A stretch of 64,000 bases of DNA from Streptomyces spiramyceticus (lineage in GTDB: Bacteria; Actinomycetota; Actinomycetes; Streptomycetales; Streptomycetaceae): the NCBI RefSeq assembly GCF_028807635.1, contig NZ_JARBAX010000001.1, positions 2,390,001 to 2,454,000 of the forward strand. Reading direction: 5' to 3'. Position 1 is the stretch's first letter. Each line of letters starts with the position of its first letter. The notes beneath the pieces were generated by a model. It was not told the origin of the DNA, did no database searches, and worked only from the letters and a program-made list of their open reading frames with translations. Below are positions 46,025-53,932 of the stretch, piece after piece. A program made the position numbers and the translations under genes.

Positions 46025-47281
46025 CGTCTTCTGCGGCTCCTCCCTGGGCCGCACCACTCTGCTCAGGAAGAGCGCGAACACCGGCGGATGCTGCTGGAGC
46101 ATCTCCAGTCGGCCCCCGTCGGCCTCCGCCAGGTCCCGCGCGACCGCCAGGCCGATTCCTGTGGAGTTGCGGCCGCTGATGCTCCGCTCGAAGATCCGCG
46201 CACCGAGGTCGGCGGGGACGCCCGGCCCCTCGTCCGTCACCTCGATGACCGCCTGGTTGCCGGTGACGCGGGTGCGCAGGGCGACCGTACCGCCACCGTG
46301 CATCAGTGAGTTCTCGATCAGCGCGGCCAGCACCTGGGCGACCGCGCCCGGTGTGCCGACGGCCCGCATTCCCTGCTTGCCGGAGTGCACGATGGCGCGG
46401 CCGGCGCTGCGGTAGGCCGGGCGCCACTCCTCGATCTGTTGCTTGACGACCTCGTCGAGGTCGAAGGGAACGGCGGATCCGTTGCGGGGGTCGCGGGCGT
46501 TGGTGAGCAGCCGCTGTACGACGTCGGTGAGGCGCTCGACCTGCGCGAGCGCGATCGTCGCCTCCTCCTTCACCGTGTCCAGGTCCTCGGTGAGGGTGAT
46601 CTCCTCCAGCCGCATGGACAGCGCGGTCAGCGGCGTACGGAGCTGGTGGGAGGCGTCGGCGGCGAGCCGGCGCTCGGCGGTGAGCATCCGGCCGATCCGC
46701 TCGGCGCTGGAGTCGAGGACGTCGGCGACCCGGTCGAGTTCCGGTACGCCGTACCGCTTGTGGCGGGGGCGCTGGTCGCCCGAGCCGAGGCGCTCCGCCG
46801 TTTCGGCCAGGTCGGTGAGCGGGGACGCAAGGCGGTTCGCCTGGCGTACGGCGAGCAGGACCGCCGCGATGACGGCGAGCAGGGCCACCGCGCCGATGAT
46901 CATCAGCGTGCGGCCGACCTCGGACGTAACCGTGGAGCGGGACTCCTGCACAGTGACCGTCTCGCCGCGCTCGCCCTTGGCCGTGCCCTGGATGACGCTG
47001 CCTTCGGGGCGGTCGCCGATTTCGATGGGGGGCCGGCCGGGGAGGTCGATCCGGGCGTACCGTTCGGCGCCCAGCTGCTCGGCCAGGACGTCGGGGTTGA
47101 CCCGCTCCTCGCCGAGGAGACGGCTCTCTACGACGCTGACCAGGCGCAGCGCCTCGGAGTCGACGCTTTCCTGGGCGCTGTTGCTGATGGTGCGGGTCTC
47201 GACGAGGACGAGGGAGACCCCGAAGACGGCGATCACGACGAGCACCACGGCGAGCGTGGAGTTGATCAGGCGGCGGCGCAT
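46016..47281 (-). CDS. two-component sensor histidine kinase
   Basis: 421 residues from ATG 47281. Two membrane segments (LAVVLVVIAVFGVSLVLVET near the N-terminus and LMIIGAVALLAVIAAVLLAV near 165-185) enclose an extracellular sensor of about 130 residues. HAMP follows (RLASPLTDLAETAERLGSGD), then HisKA with the phosphoacceptor in LAADASHQLRTPLTALSMRL, and a HATPase_c domain with an N box (VLAALIENSLMHGGGTVALR), DEGPGVPAD and GIGLAVARDLAEADGGRLEM. Lies 15 bases downstream of its response regulator, so they are co-transcribed. The signal is not predictable. Confidence 0.93.
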   Translation of the reverse strand: MRRRLINSTLAVVLVVIAVFGVSLVLVETRTISNSAQESVDSEALRLVSVVESRLLGEERVNPDVLAEQLGAERYARIDLPGRPPIEIGDRPEGSVIQGTAKGERGETVTVQESRSTVTSEVGRTLMIIGAVALLAVIAAVLLAVRQANRLASPLTDLAETAERLGSGDQRPRHKRYGVPELDRVADVLDSSAERIGRMLTAERRLAADASHQLRTPLTALSMRLEEITLTEDLDTVKEEATIALAQVERLTDVVQRLLTNARDPRNGSAVPFDLDEVVKQQIEEWRPAYRSAGRAIVHSGKQGMRAVGTPGAVAQVLAALIENSLMHGGGTVALRTRVTGNQAVIEVTDEGPGVPADLGARIFERSISGRNSTGIGLAVARDLAEADGGRLEMLQQHPPVFALFLSRVVRPREEPQKTVR

Positions 47282-47296
47282 GGCTGTGTGTGTACG

Positions 47297-47974
47297 TCAG
47301 CTCTTCTCGAAGCGGAAGCCGACGCCCCGCACGGTGGCGATATAACGCGGGTTGGCGGCGTCGTCGCCCAGCTTCTTGCGGAGCCACGAGATGTGCATGT
47401 CGAGGGTCTTGGTCGACGACCACCAGGTGGTGTCCCAGACCTCGCGCATCAGCTGGTCGCGCGTGACGACCCGGCCCGCGTCCCGGACGAGGACCCGCAG
47501 CAGGTCGAACTCCTTTGCCGTGAGCTGGAGTTCCTCCTCGCCCATCCAGGCGCGGTGCGATTCGACGTCGATCCGTACGCCGTGGGTGGCGGGAGCGGGG
47601 GTGGGCTCGGTGGCGCCGCGCCGCAGGAGGGCCCGTACGCGGGCGAGCAGCTCGGCGAGGCGGAACGGCTTGGTCACGTAGTCGTCGGCGCCGGCGTCGA
47701 GGCCGACCACCGTGTCCACCTCGTCGGCGCGGGCGGTCAGCACCAGGATCGGGATGGTGTGGCCGTCGCCGCGGAGTCTGCGGGCGACTTCGAGGCCGTC
47801 CATGCCGGGCAGTCCCAGGTCGAGCACGACCAGGTCGACTCCGCCCTGGAGTCCGGCGTCGAGCGCGGACGGTCCGTCCTCGCGCACCTCGACCTCGTAA
47901 CCCTCCCGGCGCAGTGCGCGGGCCAGCGGCTCGGAGATGGATGCGTCGTCCTCGGCGAGCAGTACACGGGTCAT
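47297..47974 (-). CDS. OmpR/PhoB-family response regulator
   Basis: 225 residues from ATG 47974 (MTRVLLAEDDASISEPLARA). Receiver domain with the phosphoacceptor Asp in LVVLDLGLPGMDGLEV, and VLTARADEVDTVVGLDAGAD then YVTKPF; winged-helix DNA-binding domain with LTAKEFDLLRVLVRDAGRVV and the recognition region STKTLDMHISWLRKKLGDDA. Its upstream region is shared with the POT transporter leader. Partner of the kinase at 46016-47281. The divergent POT transporter is a plausible, untested target. Confidence 0.93.
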   Translation of the reverse strand: MTRVLLAEDDASISEPLARALRREGYEVEVREDGPSALDAGLQGGVDLVVLDLGLPGMDGLEVARRLRGDGHTIPILVLTARADEVDTVVGLDAGADDYVTKPFRLAELLARVRALLRRGATEPTPAPATHGVRIDVESHRAWMGEEELQLTAKEFDLLRVLVRDAGRVVTRDQLMREVWDTTWWSSTKTLDMHISWLRKKLGDDAANPRYIATVRGVGFRFEKS

Positions 47975-48407
47975 GGACTGATGGTAGTCCGCGGACGGTA
48001 CGAGGCGTGGGGCGATGGTGTGGCGGCCGTCCGGTGATCGTCCGGAGGTCCCCCGGCGGCCCCCCTCGTTGTCCGGAAGTCGTCCAGACCCTGCGGCTCT
48101 GGGATGCGATCCTGGCAAGGGCCTTCGGATCAGGGCTGTAGGTTCCCGCGCAACCTGTGATCCATCTCTCAAGTCCTTCCATATGCCGCGCTGTCGTGTC
48201 GTATGGTGGCGAGACGCCTGTAGTACGACGCAGGGGCCTTTGGGGTGTCAACACGCCAAAGGTCTCTTTTCTGTGCGGGGTTGGCTTGCCGCCCCGTCGA
48301 CAGGAAATGACCTATCGGCCGGGCCCCTCGCGTGCTGCCGGCCGCCCCCCACACGGGCGCGTACCCGCTCACGAGGCGGACGCGTCCCGAGCGAGCAAGG
48401 ATCCACC
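47975..48407. other. 433-base divergent region, response regulator / POT transporter
   Basis: No gene assigned. Contains the structured leader listed separately. A TAGTAC box at 48221 resembles a -10, which would place the transcript start just before the terminator-like hairpin; an alternative start further upstream would include both stems. A palindromic GTCCG-GTGATCGTCCGGA region near 48031 could be an operator for the response regulator, on symmetry alone. Confidence 0.4.
48127..48270 (+). promoter_or_regulatory. structured leader with terminator-like hairpin upstream of POT transporter
   Basis: Two structures in the plus-strand leader. First, nested arms GGATCA (48127-48132) / TGATCC (48158-48163) around AGGTT (48140-48144) / AACCT (48152-48156). 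Second, a hairpin CCTTTGG-G-GTGT / ACAC-G-CCAAAGG (48237-48262) followed directly by TCTCTTTT (48263-48270), i.e. an intrinsic terminator. No plus-strand gene ends upstream, so the terminator must act on the transporter's own leader, 137 bases before its start. A six-codon reading frame (MVARRL) ends at 48223. Looks like attenuation; the ligand or trigger is unknown. Confidence 0.45.
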
Positions 48408-49913
48408 ATGGCGTCCAGCCTGACGAAGGACACCGCCGGGGCACCTTCCGGCGAGAAGGCCTTCTTCGGCCACCCCCGCGGTATGGCCACCCTCTTCATG
48501 ACGGAGATGTGGGAGCGCTTTTCCTGGTACGGAATGCGCGGCATTCTCACGCTCTACCTGGTGGCTGCGGTCCTCGATGGCCCGCTGGAGGACCGGAAGG
48601 TTCTCGCCGCCTCCATCTACGGCGTCTACAACGCCGTCGTCTACATGGCGGCCATGCCGGGCGGCTGGGTCGCCGACCGCCTCTGGGGTGCGCGCAAGGC
48701 CGTCCTCGTCGGCGGCATCGTCATCGCGCTGGGCCACTTCACCCTCGCGATCCCGAACGACGTCGCCTTCTTCTGCGGCCTCGCGCTGATCGCGGCCGGT
48801 ACCGGTCTGATGAAGCCGAACATCTCCGTGATGGTCGGCGGCCTCTACGAGGGCCAGTCCAGCGCCCGCCGTGACGCCGGATTCACGCTCTTCTACATGG
48901 CGATCAACATCGGCGCCATGATCGCGCCGCTGGTCGTCGGCTACCTCGGTGAGAACGTCAACTGGCACCTCGGCTTCGCCGTTGCCGGTATCGGCATGAG
49001 CCTGGCCGTCGTCCAGTACGTCCTGGGCGGCCGTCACCTCGGTGACATCGGCAAGGAGCCCGCGAAGCCGGCCACGCCGGAGGAGAAGCGCGCCGTCCTG
49101 CGCAAGGTCGCAATGTGGGCGGGCATCGCCGTCGTCGCGCTGCTCGCGGACCTGGCCATGGGTACGTACGACATCGAGCACGTCGTCAACGTCCTGGCCG
49201 TTCTCGGTGTCGTCGTGCCGATCGTCTACTTCGTCGCGATCTTCCGTAACCCGGCGCTCACCAGCGAGGACCGCCCGAAGATCAAGGCGTACGTGTGGTT
49301 CTTCGTGACCGCCGTGCTGTTCTGGATGATCTACGACCAGTCCGGCTCGCTCCTGACGATCTTCGCCGACGAGAAGACGGACCGCATGATCGGCGGCTGG
49401 GAGTTCCCGGCCTCCTGGTACCAGTCGGTCAACCCGATGATGGTCATCGTCCTGGCCCCGATCTTCGCCGCGCTGTGGGTCAAGCTGGCGCAGCGCAACC
49501 GCGAGCCCAGCACCGCGATGAAGTTCGCCCTGGCGATGCTCCTCATCGGCGGCTCGTTCGGCATCATGGGCCTGGCGGGCGCCGCGGCCGCGAACAGCGA
49601 GACCGGCAAGGTCACGATCTTCTGGCTGCTGAGCGTCTACCTCGTGCAGACCATCGGCGAGATGTGCCTGTCGCCGGTCGGCCTGTCCCTGTCGACGAAG
49701 ATGGCCCCGAAGCTGTTCGTCGGACAGATCATGGGTCTCTGGTTCCTGGCCAGCGCCACGGGCAACGCGCTGAACGGCTGGACCACCAAGCTGAACGCGC
49801 CGCTCGGCGACGCGCTCTACTACACGCTGTGGGCGGTCGTCGCCGTCGCTGCGGGCTTGGCCTTCATGACGGCGGGCAAGCGGATCCGCGCCCTGATGGG
49901 CAACGTGAAGTAA
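48408..49913 (+). CDS. POT/PTR family proton-dependent oligopeptide transporter
   Basis: Imports di- and tripeptides with protons. 501 residues from ATG 48408 (MASSLTKDTAGAPSGEKAFF). POT signatures: the EMWERFSWYGMRGILTLYL helix at the N-terminus (the ExxERF motif that couples protons), GGWVADRLWGARKAVLVGG and the FYMAINIGAMIAPLVVGYLG motif (PTR2 consensus FYxxINxG). About 12 to 14 membrane helices expected. Leader carries an attenuator-like hairpin, and a strong terminator follows. Downstream of, and divergent from, a two-component system. Confidence 0.95.
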   Translation: MASSLTKDTAGAPSGEKAFFGHPRGMATLFMTEMWERFSWYGMRGILTLYLVAAVLDGPLEDRKVLAASIYGVYNAVVYMAAMPGGWVADRLWGARKAVLVGGIVIALGHFTLAIPNDVAFFCGLALIAAGTGLMKPNISVMVGGLYEGQSSARRDAGFTLFYMAINIGAMIAPLVVGYLGENVNWHLGFAVAGIGMSLAVVQYVLGGRHLGDIGKEPAKPATPEEKRAVLRKVAMWAGIAVVALLADLAMGTYDIEHVVNVLAVLGVVVPIVYFVAIFRNPALTSEDRPKIKAYVWFFVTAVLFWMIYDQSGSLLTIFADEKTDRMIGGWEFPASWYQSVNPMMVIVLAPIFAALWVKLAQRNREPSTAMKFALAMLLIGGSFGIMGLAGAAAANSETGKVTIFWLLSVYLVQTIGEMCLSPVGLSLSTKMAPKLFVGQIMGLWFLASATGNALNGWTTKLNAPLGDALYYTLWAVVAVAAGLAFMTAGKRIRALMGNVK

Positions 49914-49937
49914 TACGCGCTGCTCAGCAGAACGAGA

Positions 49938-49973
49938 ACAGGCCGGTACGAAGAAAGCTTCGTACCGGCCTGT
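49938..49973 (+). terminator. terminator of POT transporter gene
   Basis: 16-bp perfect stem ACAGGCCGGTACGAAG / CTTCGTACCGGCCTGT with an AAAG loop and a short T run after it. 24 bases after the stop codon. Confidence 0.93.
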
Positions 49974-50038
49974 TTTGCGACCGGGCCAGGAGGCAAGATG
50001 CGCCCGGAAGGTGCACGCCCTTACGGTCACCCAAACAG

Positions 50039-50422
50039 CTACTTGGTCTCCTGCCAGTAACCGGCAAGACTGGAACGAATAGGGCACTTGACTATGGAAC
50101 CCTGCCCCGGATTCTTCCACGAGTCATACAGCGTTACATAAACATCATGCGTACTGGCGCCCGTGCCACGGATGTTGGCGCACTTGATTGCAGCGCGATG
50201 CTTATTCACCATCTTCGCGCCGGCCACGAGCGGACCATGCACTGGAGTGCACTTCGACGTAGCTTGGGCCCTGCCCCACACAAGCTTGGCAGAATTACTG
50301 CACTTCGACTGAGTTGCGGCGAAAGCCTGACCTGGAAGCGCAACCACCAGAGCGCTCCCGAAGACTGCCACCGAGGTGGCGATGGTCACACTTCTCTTCA
50401 TGCGGATGGCATGAATGCTCAT
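50039..50422 (-). CDS. small secreted Cys protein of unknown function
   Basis: 127 residues from ATG 50422, with GGGGAGAG just upstream (another Met at 50401 is possible). Signal peptide MKRSVTIATSVAVFGSALVV ... QAFA with cleavage after AFA, then a short mature domain with four Cys (KCSNSAKL, KCTPVHG, IKCANIRG, VKCPIRSS), consistent with two disulfides, and Trp/Tyr-rich beta turns (YVTLYDSWKNPGQG). No homology recognised. DNA of the gene and its surroundings (50000-50700) is visibly less GC-rich than the rest of the window, suggesting recent acquisition. Followed on its other side by an accessory island. Confidence 0.7.
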   Translation of the reverse strand: MSIHAIRMKRSVTIATSVAVFGSALVVALPGQAFAATQSKCSNSAKLVWGRAQATSKCTPVHGPLVAGAKMVNKHRAAIKCANIRGTGASTHDVYVTLYDSWKNPGQGSIVKCPIRSSLAGYWQETK

Positions 50423-50858
50423 ATCTCTCCCCGTCAAAAAGCAGAGGCACAGCCCATGCAGACGCACGCCTGATCAAAACCAGCATGCGGCAGATTGGAA
50501 ATACCGGGCCGCCATATGCATCTGGTCAGGATGCACACATACCTCTGAGGTTTCATTAGCGCGAGCTGATTCCTGCCGACGCGTTGATGACCCTAGCGCC
50601 CGTTCAAGACAAAGATCAAAAACTTGCCGTGTGCTGTCCATCACCTAATGGTGACAACTACCCGGCACGGACAATGGCAGAGGGTCGGTCATCGTTGTCG
50701 ATGACCGCCGCTCCGCGTGAGCGTCAGCCATTCAGGTTGCGCCACCGGCGCCGCGGCGTCTGGGACAGGCCGCGGGGCCGACCAAGGACGTCACAACCTA
50801 CTGGACCCGCGCGGCCGTCGTAGGGCCGACCCCGCCGGCCCTACCGCGTAACAAGCCG
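50423..50858. other. 436-base gap between secreted protein and GNAT genes
   Basis: No gene found. AT-richer than the surroundings up to about 50700, after which composition returns to normal. A terminator for the GNAT gene sits at its right end. The left boundary of the 50-55.5 kb island may lie here, but no direct repeat or integration signature was found. Confidence 0.5.
50820..50844 (-). terminator. terminator of the GNAT gene
   Basis: Perfect 9-bp stem GTAGGGCCG / CGGCCCTAC with a 7-base loop, 15 bases past the stop of the minus-strand GNAT gene. Confidence 0.8.
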
Positions 50859-51413
50859 TCAGCGGAGTGTGCGCATCATCGACGCGAAGACGGGCGAGTC
50901 GGGGAACGGCTGCTGTTCGCCGATCTTCTCGTAGCCCCACCGCTCGTACACGGCTTGGACCTTGCCATCTCCGGCGGCCGGATTGACCAGGAGAGTGATG
51001 CGCTCCTCGGGGCGGCCGGACAGTAGCTCTTCGTGGATTCGGTGGGCGGCGCCGGTACCGCGCCACGTCTTGCGGACGACGATCTCGTTGAGCGCGAAGG
51101 TCCGGCTGCCGGTCTCCTCCGCGAAGCCCTCGGGCATCTGCGTCGTCATCGCCGTCCACCACCGGCTCTTCGTACCGAGGGGCACGCCGTACGCGAAGCC
51201 GACCGCCTCGCCCTGGTCGTACGCCACGACGGCCTCCCAGCCGAGGGCGGAACTGTGGCCGGTGAGACGCTCGTTGAACCGCTCGACCGTGTAGAAGGGG
51301 CCGGTGAGCCCGAAGTCGCGGTGGCGCACCTCGGCGTGAACATCGACGATCTCCTGGCGCACCTCCTCCACATTGCGGACGTGGCGGAGTTCGAGCGCGG
51401 CAGGGCTGGTCAT
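50859..51413 (-). CDS. GNAT family N-acetyltransferase A
   Basis: 184 residues from ATG 51413, overlapping the stop of the XRE regulator gene by 4 bases (ATGA), so translated with it. GNAT fold: AVVAYDQGEAVGFAYGVPLG, the acetyl-CoA binding Q/RxxGxG/A in VRKTWRGTGAAHRIHEELLS, then ITLLVNPAAGDGKVQAVYER and WGYEKIGEQQ. Substrate unknown. Being coupled to a transcription regulator rather than to an enzyme, it may modify the regulator's ligand or partner. Confidence 0.88.
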   Translation of the reverse strand: MTSPAALELRHVRNVEEVRQEIVDVHAEVRHRDFGLTGPFYTVERFNERLTGHSSALGWEAVVAYDQGEAVGFAYGVPLGTKSRWWTAMTTQMPEGFAEETGSRTFALNEIVVRKTWRGTGAAHRIHEELLSGRPEERITLLVNPAAGDGKVQAVYERWGYEKIGEQQPFPDSPVFASMMRTLR

Positions 51414-52660
51414 ACGGCGGTTCCTTTTCGTGAGGCGGTCCGATACTCGGTCCAGGAGCGGGTCTCGCGGGCGTCGGGGGCGATGCGGTGGATGAGGAGA
51501 TCGAATTTCTTGAGGATGTTCGCAGACCGGCCGGCGGAGTCTTCGTGGGCGGACTGCGCGGTGGTGCAGGCCAGTTCCACGTCGCCCTGGAGGAGCTGGG
51601 CGAGGGCGAGCTGGGCCGTGTAGTAAGTCCGGTTGCGGCGTAGCTCGGGCCGGAGCTGGGCCAGGGCCCGATGGGTACATGCTTCAGCTTCGGCATACCG
51701 GCCGATGTGGAGGTTGGCGATGGCCGACAGTCCGTCGAGTTCGGCCTGGTCGTAGAACCCCATCCAACTGGGGCGGTACTCCCGTGGGTCGGCACGGTCC
51801 CATGCTTTCTCGGCGGCTCCCAGGCTCCGCAGGGCGTTGGTGCGGTCTCCGGCACTCGCGTGGACACCGGCACTGCGCGCATGCGCGAGGGAGGCGAAGA
51901 GGGGATCTTGTCGGGTGATGGAGCTGCTGCGCGCGGCTGCCGCTGCGGCGATGGCTTCGCCCCAGTCCTGACGCTGGAGGGCGAGGATCGCGGCATGAGA
52001 CCAGATCCGGAACTGGATACCGCTGTCGCCGGAGAGGCCGGCGAGCGCAATGGCTCTTTCACTGTGCCGCTGAGCCTCGTCGAGGTGGTGCGCGTCGACT
52101 GCGGCCCACATCGCGGTGGACGTGAACGACGCGGCCATCAGATAGAGGCCGGAGCGTACGCGGTCCGAGGCAGAGTAGTTACGGTGCAGGTCGAGAGCCT
52201 GCTCTGCCAAGGCCGCCGCTCTGGATTCAAGCGACATGTCCCCGCCCGCGTTGTCGACGTCCACCAGGGCGTCGAAGCGTGCTTGCAGACGGGCAAGATC
52301 GGAAGCGCCGACCTTCGGCCGCGAGGAGATCACCCCCACCGAACCGAGGGCTGCTCCGCTCGCGGCGAGGAAGGTGCGTCGCCTCAACGGGTCCTCCGGG
52401 GGTACTGGTTGTCGCGCCGAACGTGGCGGGGTGAACCCGAGTTGTTCGGCCGTGCACCCGAATACTGTCTCTAACGCGGCCCGATTTTTCCCCTGCGGCC
52501 ACCGTGTTTTTCCGGTCACGAGGTTGTGCACCGTGCGCTCGGACACCGTTCCGTACCGGCCGGCGAGCTGCTCGATCTCCGCGTTCATGCGGTGTGCCAG
52601 CTCAGCGTGGGTCAGTCCCAGTTCGCTCATGCGTTCTTGAAGCGCGGCATTGCCCCCCAT
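51410..52660 (-). CDS. XRE-family HTH regulator with TPR-like C-terminal part
   Basis: 416 residues from ATG 52660 (MGGNAALQERMSELGLTHAE); a longer in-frame start at 52687 lacks a ribosome site. N-terminal helix-turn-helix (TVSERTVHNLVTGKTRWPQG is the recognition region), a linker containing RRRTFLAASGAALGSVG, and from about residue 110 a solenoid of paired helices (HLDEAQRHSERAIALAGLSG, YAEAEACTHRALAQLRPELR) of TPR type, probably sensing a small molecule or peptide. The RRRTFLAASGAAL stretch resembles a twin-arginine signal but is internal; such segments recur in this Streptomyces family. Likely controls the divergent operon at 52735-55496. Confidence 0.88.
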   Translation of the reverse strand: MGGNAALQERMSELGLTHAELAHRMNAEIEQLAGRYGTVSERTVHNLVTGKTRWPQGKNRAALETVFGCTAEQLGFTPPRSARQPVPPEDPLRRRTFLAASGAALGSVGVISSRPKVGASDLARLQARFDALVDVDNAGGDMSLESRAAALAEQALDLHRNYSASDRVRSGLYLMAASFTSTAMWAAVDAHHLDEAQRHSERAIALAGLSGDSGIQFRIWSHAAILALQRQDWGEAIAAAAAARSSSITRQDPLFASLAHARSAGVHASAGDRTNALRSLGAAEKAWDRADPREYRPSWMGFYDQAELDGLSAIANLHIGRYAEAEACTHRALAQLRPELRRNRTYYTAQLALAQLLQGDVELACTTAQSAHEDSAGRSANILKKFDLLIHRIAPDARETRSWTEYRTASRKGTAV

Positions 52661-52734
52661 GACCACCGACCGTAGCCCTCTGATCACATCCGCCTCAAGA
52701 CATAGGTAATGACGGGGTCAAATCTTCCGGCCGC

Positions 52735-52848
52735 GTGCACGCAGGCCGCGCGCACTTCTTCCTGACTGTCACCCCGGCACCGCTCGTTGAATGGATACAC
52801 GTCGCCAAGGACCGCCCCGCAGGCCCGGTCTGGAAGCGGCCCCCGTGA
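52735..52848 (+). CDS. possible small ORF in the divergent promoter region
   Basis: GTG 52735 opens a 37-codon frame ending VAKDRPAGPVWKRPP, placed just ahead of the coupled operon. The ending is chemically peculiar (Pro, Trp, Arg-rich) but no ribosome site was seen and the frame may be fortuitous. Reported only as a candidate. Confidence 0.2.
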   Translation: MHAGRAHFFLTVTPAPLVEWIHVAKDRPAGPVWKRPP

Positions 52849-52917
52849 CCGGCGCCCAGCCTCGCCGTCCTCCTGGTGGGGCGGGGCTGCCACCACCCAA
52901 TCAAAGGAGGCGTACCG

Positions 52918-53268
52918 GTGATCACGCCCACGACGTCGACCCTGCCCAACCCCCACGATGTCCGCGCCGACGTCGCTGTGGCCCTCGCCCTGGCCGGACA
53001 CGGACGTGCCCACGGGGAACTCGTCTCCGCGCTCCGCAGGCGGCTGTGCGGCTACATCCACGCACTGGCCGAACCCGCGCGAGCATGGGCTGCACTTCAG
53101 GTGGAGGACGCCGACCGGTACCAGGCCGTGATCCGCCAGGCCATACGGATCGCGACCACCGGAGCCCTCACCGAACCTGACCCCGCCCACGCGCTGCGCC
53201 TGCTCGCCAAGGCCACCGACACCACGGCCCGCATGGCAAGCGCCCGCCCACCGGCGGAGGCGTCATGA
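52918..53268 (+). CDS. DUF6415-like small helical protein
   Basis: 116 residues from GTG 52918, with the strong site AAAGGAGG seven bases upstream, which excludes the earlier ATG. Predicted all-helical, Ala/Arg-rich (ADVAVALALAGHGRAHGELV, RRRLCGYIHALAEPARAWAA) with two Trp/Tyr aromatic positions. Pattern resembles the DUF6415 small proteins found near XRE regulators in Streptomyces, but I could not confirm it. Its stop overlaps the next ATG (ATGA), and it is the first gene of the plus-strand coupled set. Confidence 0.75.
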   Translation: MITPTTSTLPNPHDVRADVAVALALAGHGRAHGELVSALRRRLCGYIHALAEPARAWAALQVEDADRYQAVIRQAIRIATTGALTEPDPAHALRLLAKATDTTARMASARPPAEAS

Positions 53269-53438
53269 CCTCGCCCGCGTGGCCACTGGCCGTACCGGAA
53301 CCGAAACCGGGCTGCGCCACCTGCGCCCACCTGTGCCAACTCCGCCGCCAGGCCCAGGCCACCGGCGACGGCTCCGCCACCAGCGACGCCAACGTCCGCC
53401 TGCGCCGCCACTTCGCCGAGGACCACTCCGACACCTGA
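53265..53438 (+). CDS. small Cys-motif protein, 57 residues
   Basis: ATG 53265 overlaps the stop of the preceding gene (ATGA). The frame runs 57 codons to TGA 53436-53438. It contains CATCAHLC, a close Cys triple that could bind metal, then a Gly-Asp turn and RLRRHFAEDHSDT with a His pair. The pattern, a Cys triplet then Arg/Gln helix, TGDGS/TSDAN, and a basic His-containing end, recurs in short Streptomyces proteins found after such regulators. Function unknown. Short enough to be missed by gene finders. Confidence 0.7.
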   Translation: MTSPAWPLAVPEPKPGCATCAHLCQLRRQAQATGDGSATSDANVRLRRHFAEDHSDT

Positions 53439-53521
53439 GACTCCCCGGCCCGCACCTTCCCAGGCAGTCGGCACGGGCCAGGGTCCACACACCGCTCGCA
53501 GTCAACGAGAGGAGCACCACC

Positions 53522-53932
53522 ATGAGCACCGAAACGCTGGAGAAAGTCGAGCTGGGCCGGTTCTTCACGGTCAGCGCCCGCTGCTTCGCCGTAGGCCACG
53601 GCGCACCCGAGATGTTCTCCCCCGCGATCGACGCCGAATGGCACCGGCTGATGGAGACACCCGAGTACACCGAGTTCAGCAGTCGCCACGGCGGACAGGC
53701 CTTCGGCCACGCCAGCAACTGCGGCGCTGGCTCCGTCACCTGGATCACCACGTACGAAGAGATGTATGGCGCCCTGCCGGAGATCTGGTTCACACGCGAG
53801 GACGGCACCCTCGACGAGACCGGATTCACCCACTACCGGGAGACCGGCGAGGTCGTCGCCGAATGGAACTGCTCCCCGGCCCCGGGCGACGGCGACGCGG
53901 CGCCGACACAGGAGAAGGCCGCCGCGCGGTGA
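53522..53932 (+). CDS. hypothetical protein in XRE-linked operon
   Basis: 136 residues from ATG 53522 with GAGAGGAGC upstream. No signal or membrane segment. Contains Cys in SARCFAVGHGAPEMF, NCGAGSVTWITTYEEM and EWNCSPAP, plus HASNCG, giving a His/Cys-rich face; the C-terminus (GDGDAAPTQEKAAAR) is disordered. I do not recognise a family. Its stop overlaps the GTG start of the kinase-like gene (53929-53932), so it is made in fixed ratio with it; a substrate, adaptor or partner of the kinase-like protein is a reasonable guess. Confidence 0.75.
   Translation: MSTETLEKVELGRFFTVSARCFAVGHGAPEMFSPAIDAEWHRLMETPEYTEFSSRHGGQAFGHASNCGAGSVTWITTYEEMYGALPEIWFTREDGTLDETGFTHYRETGEVVAEWNCSPAPGDGDAAPTQEKAAAR

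Noticed and set aside
49295..50473. 392-codon plus-strand ORF across the end of the POT gene and the secreted-protein gene
   Set aside because: Frame-shifted shadow of the POT gene; the section beyond crosses a strong terminator and an oppositely oriented gene.
50859..52660. XRE-GNAT pair as a type II toxin-antitoxin system
   Set aside because: The regulator is 416 residues with a TPR-like solenoid, not a small antitoxin, and the GNAT is encoded after it with a divergent operon. A regulatory pair fits better.
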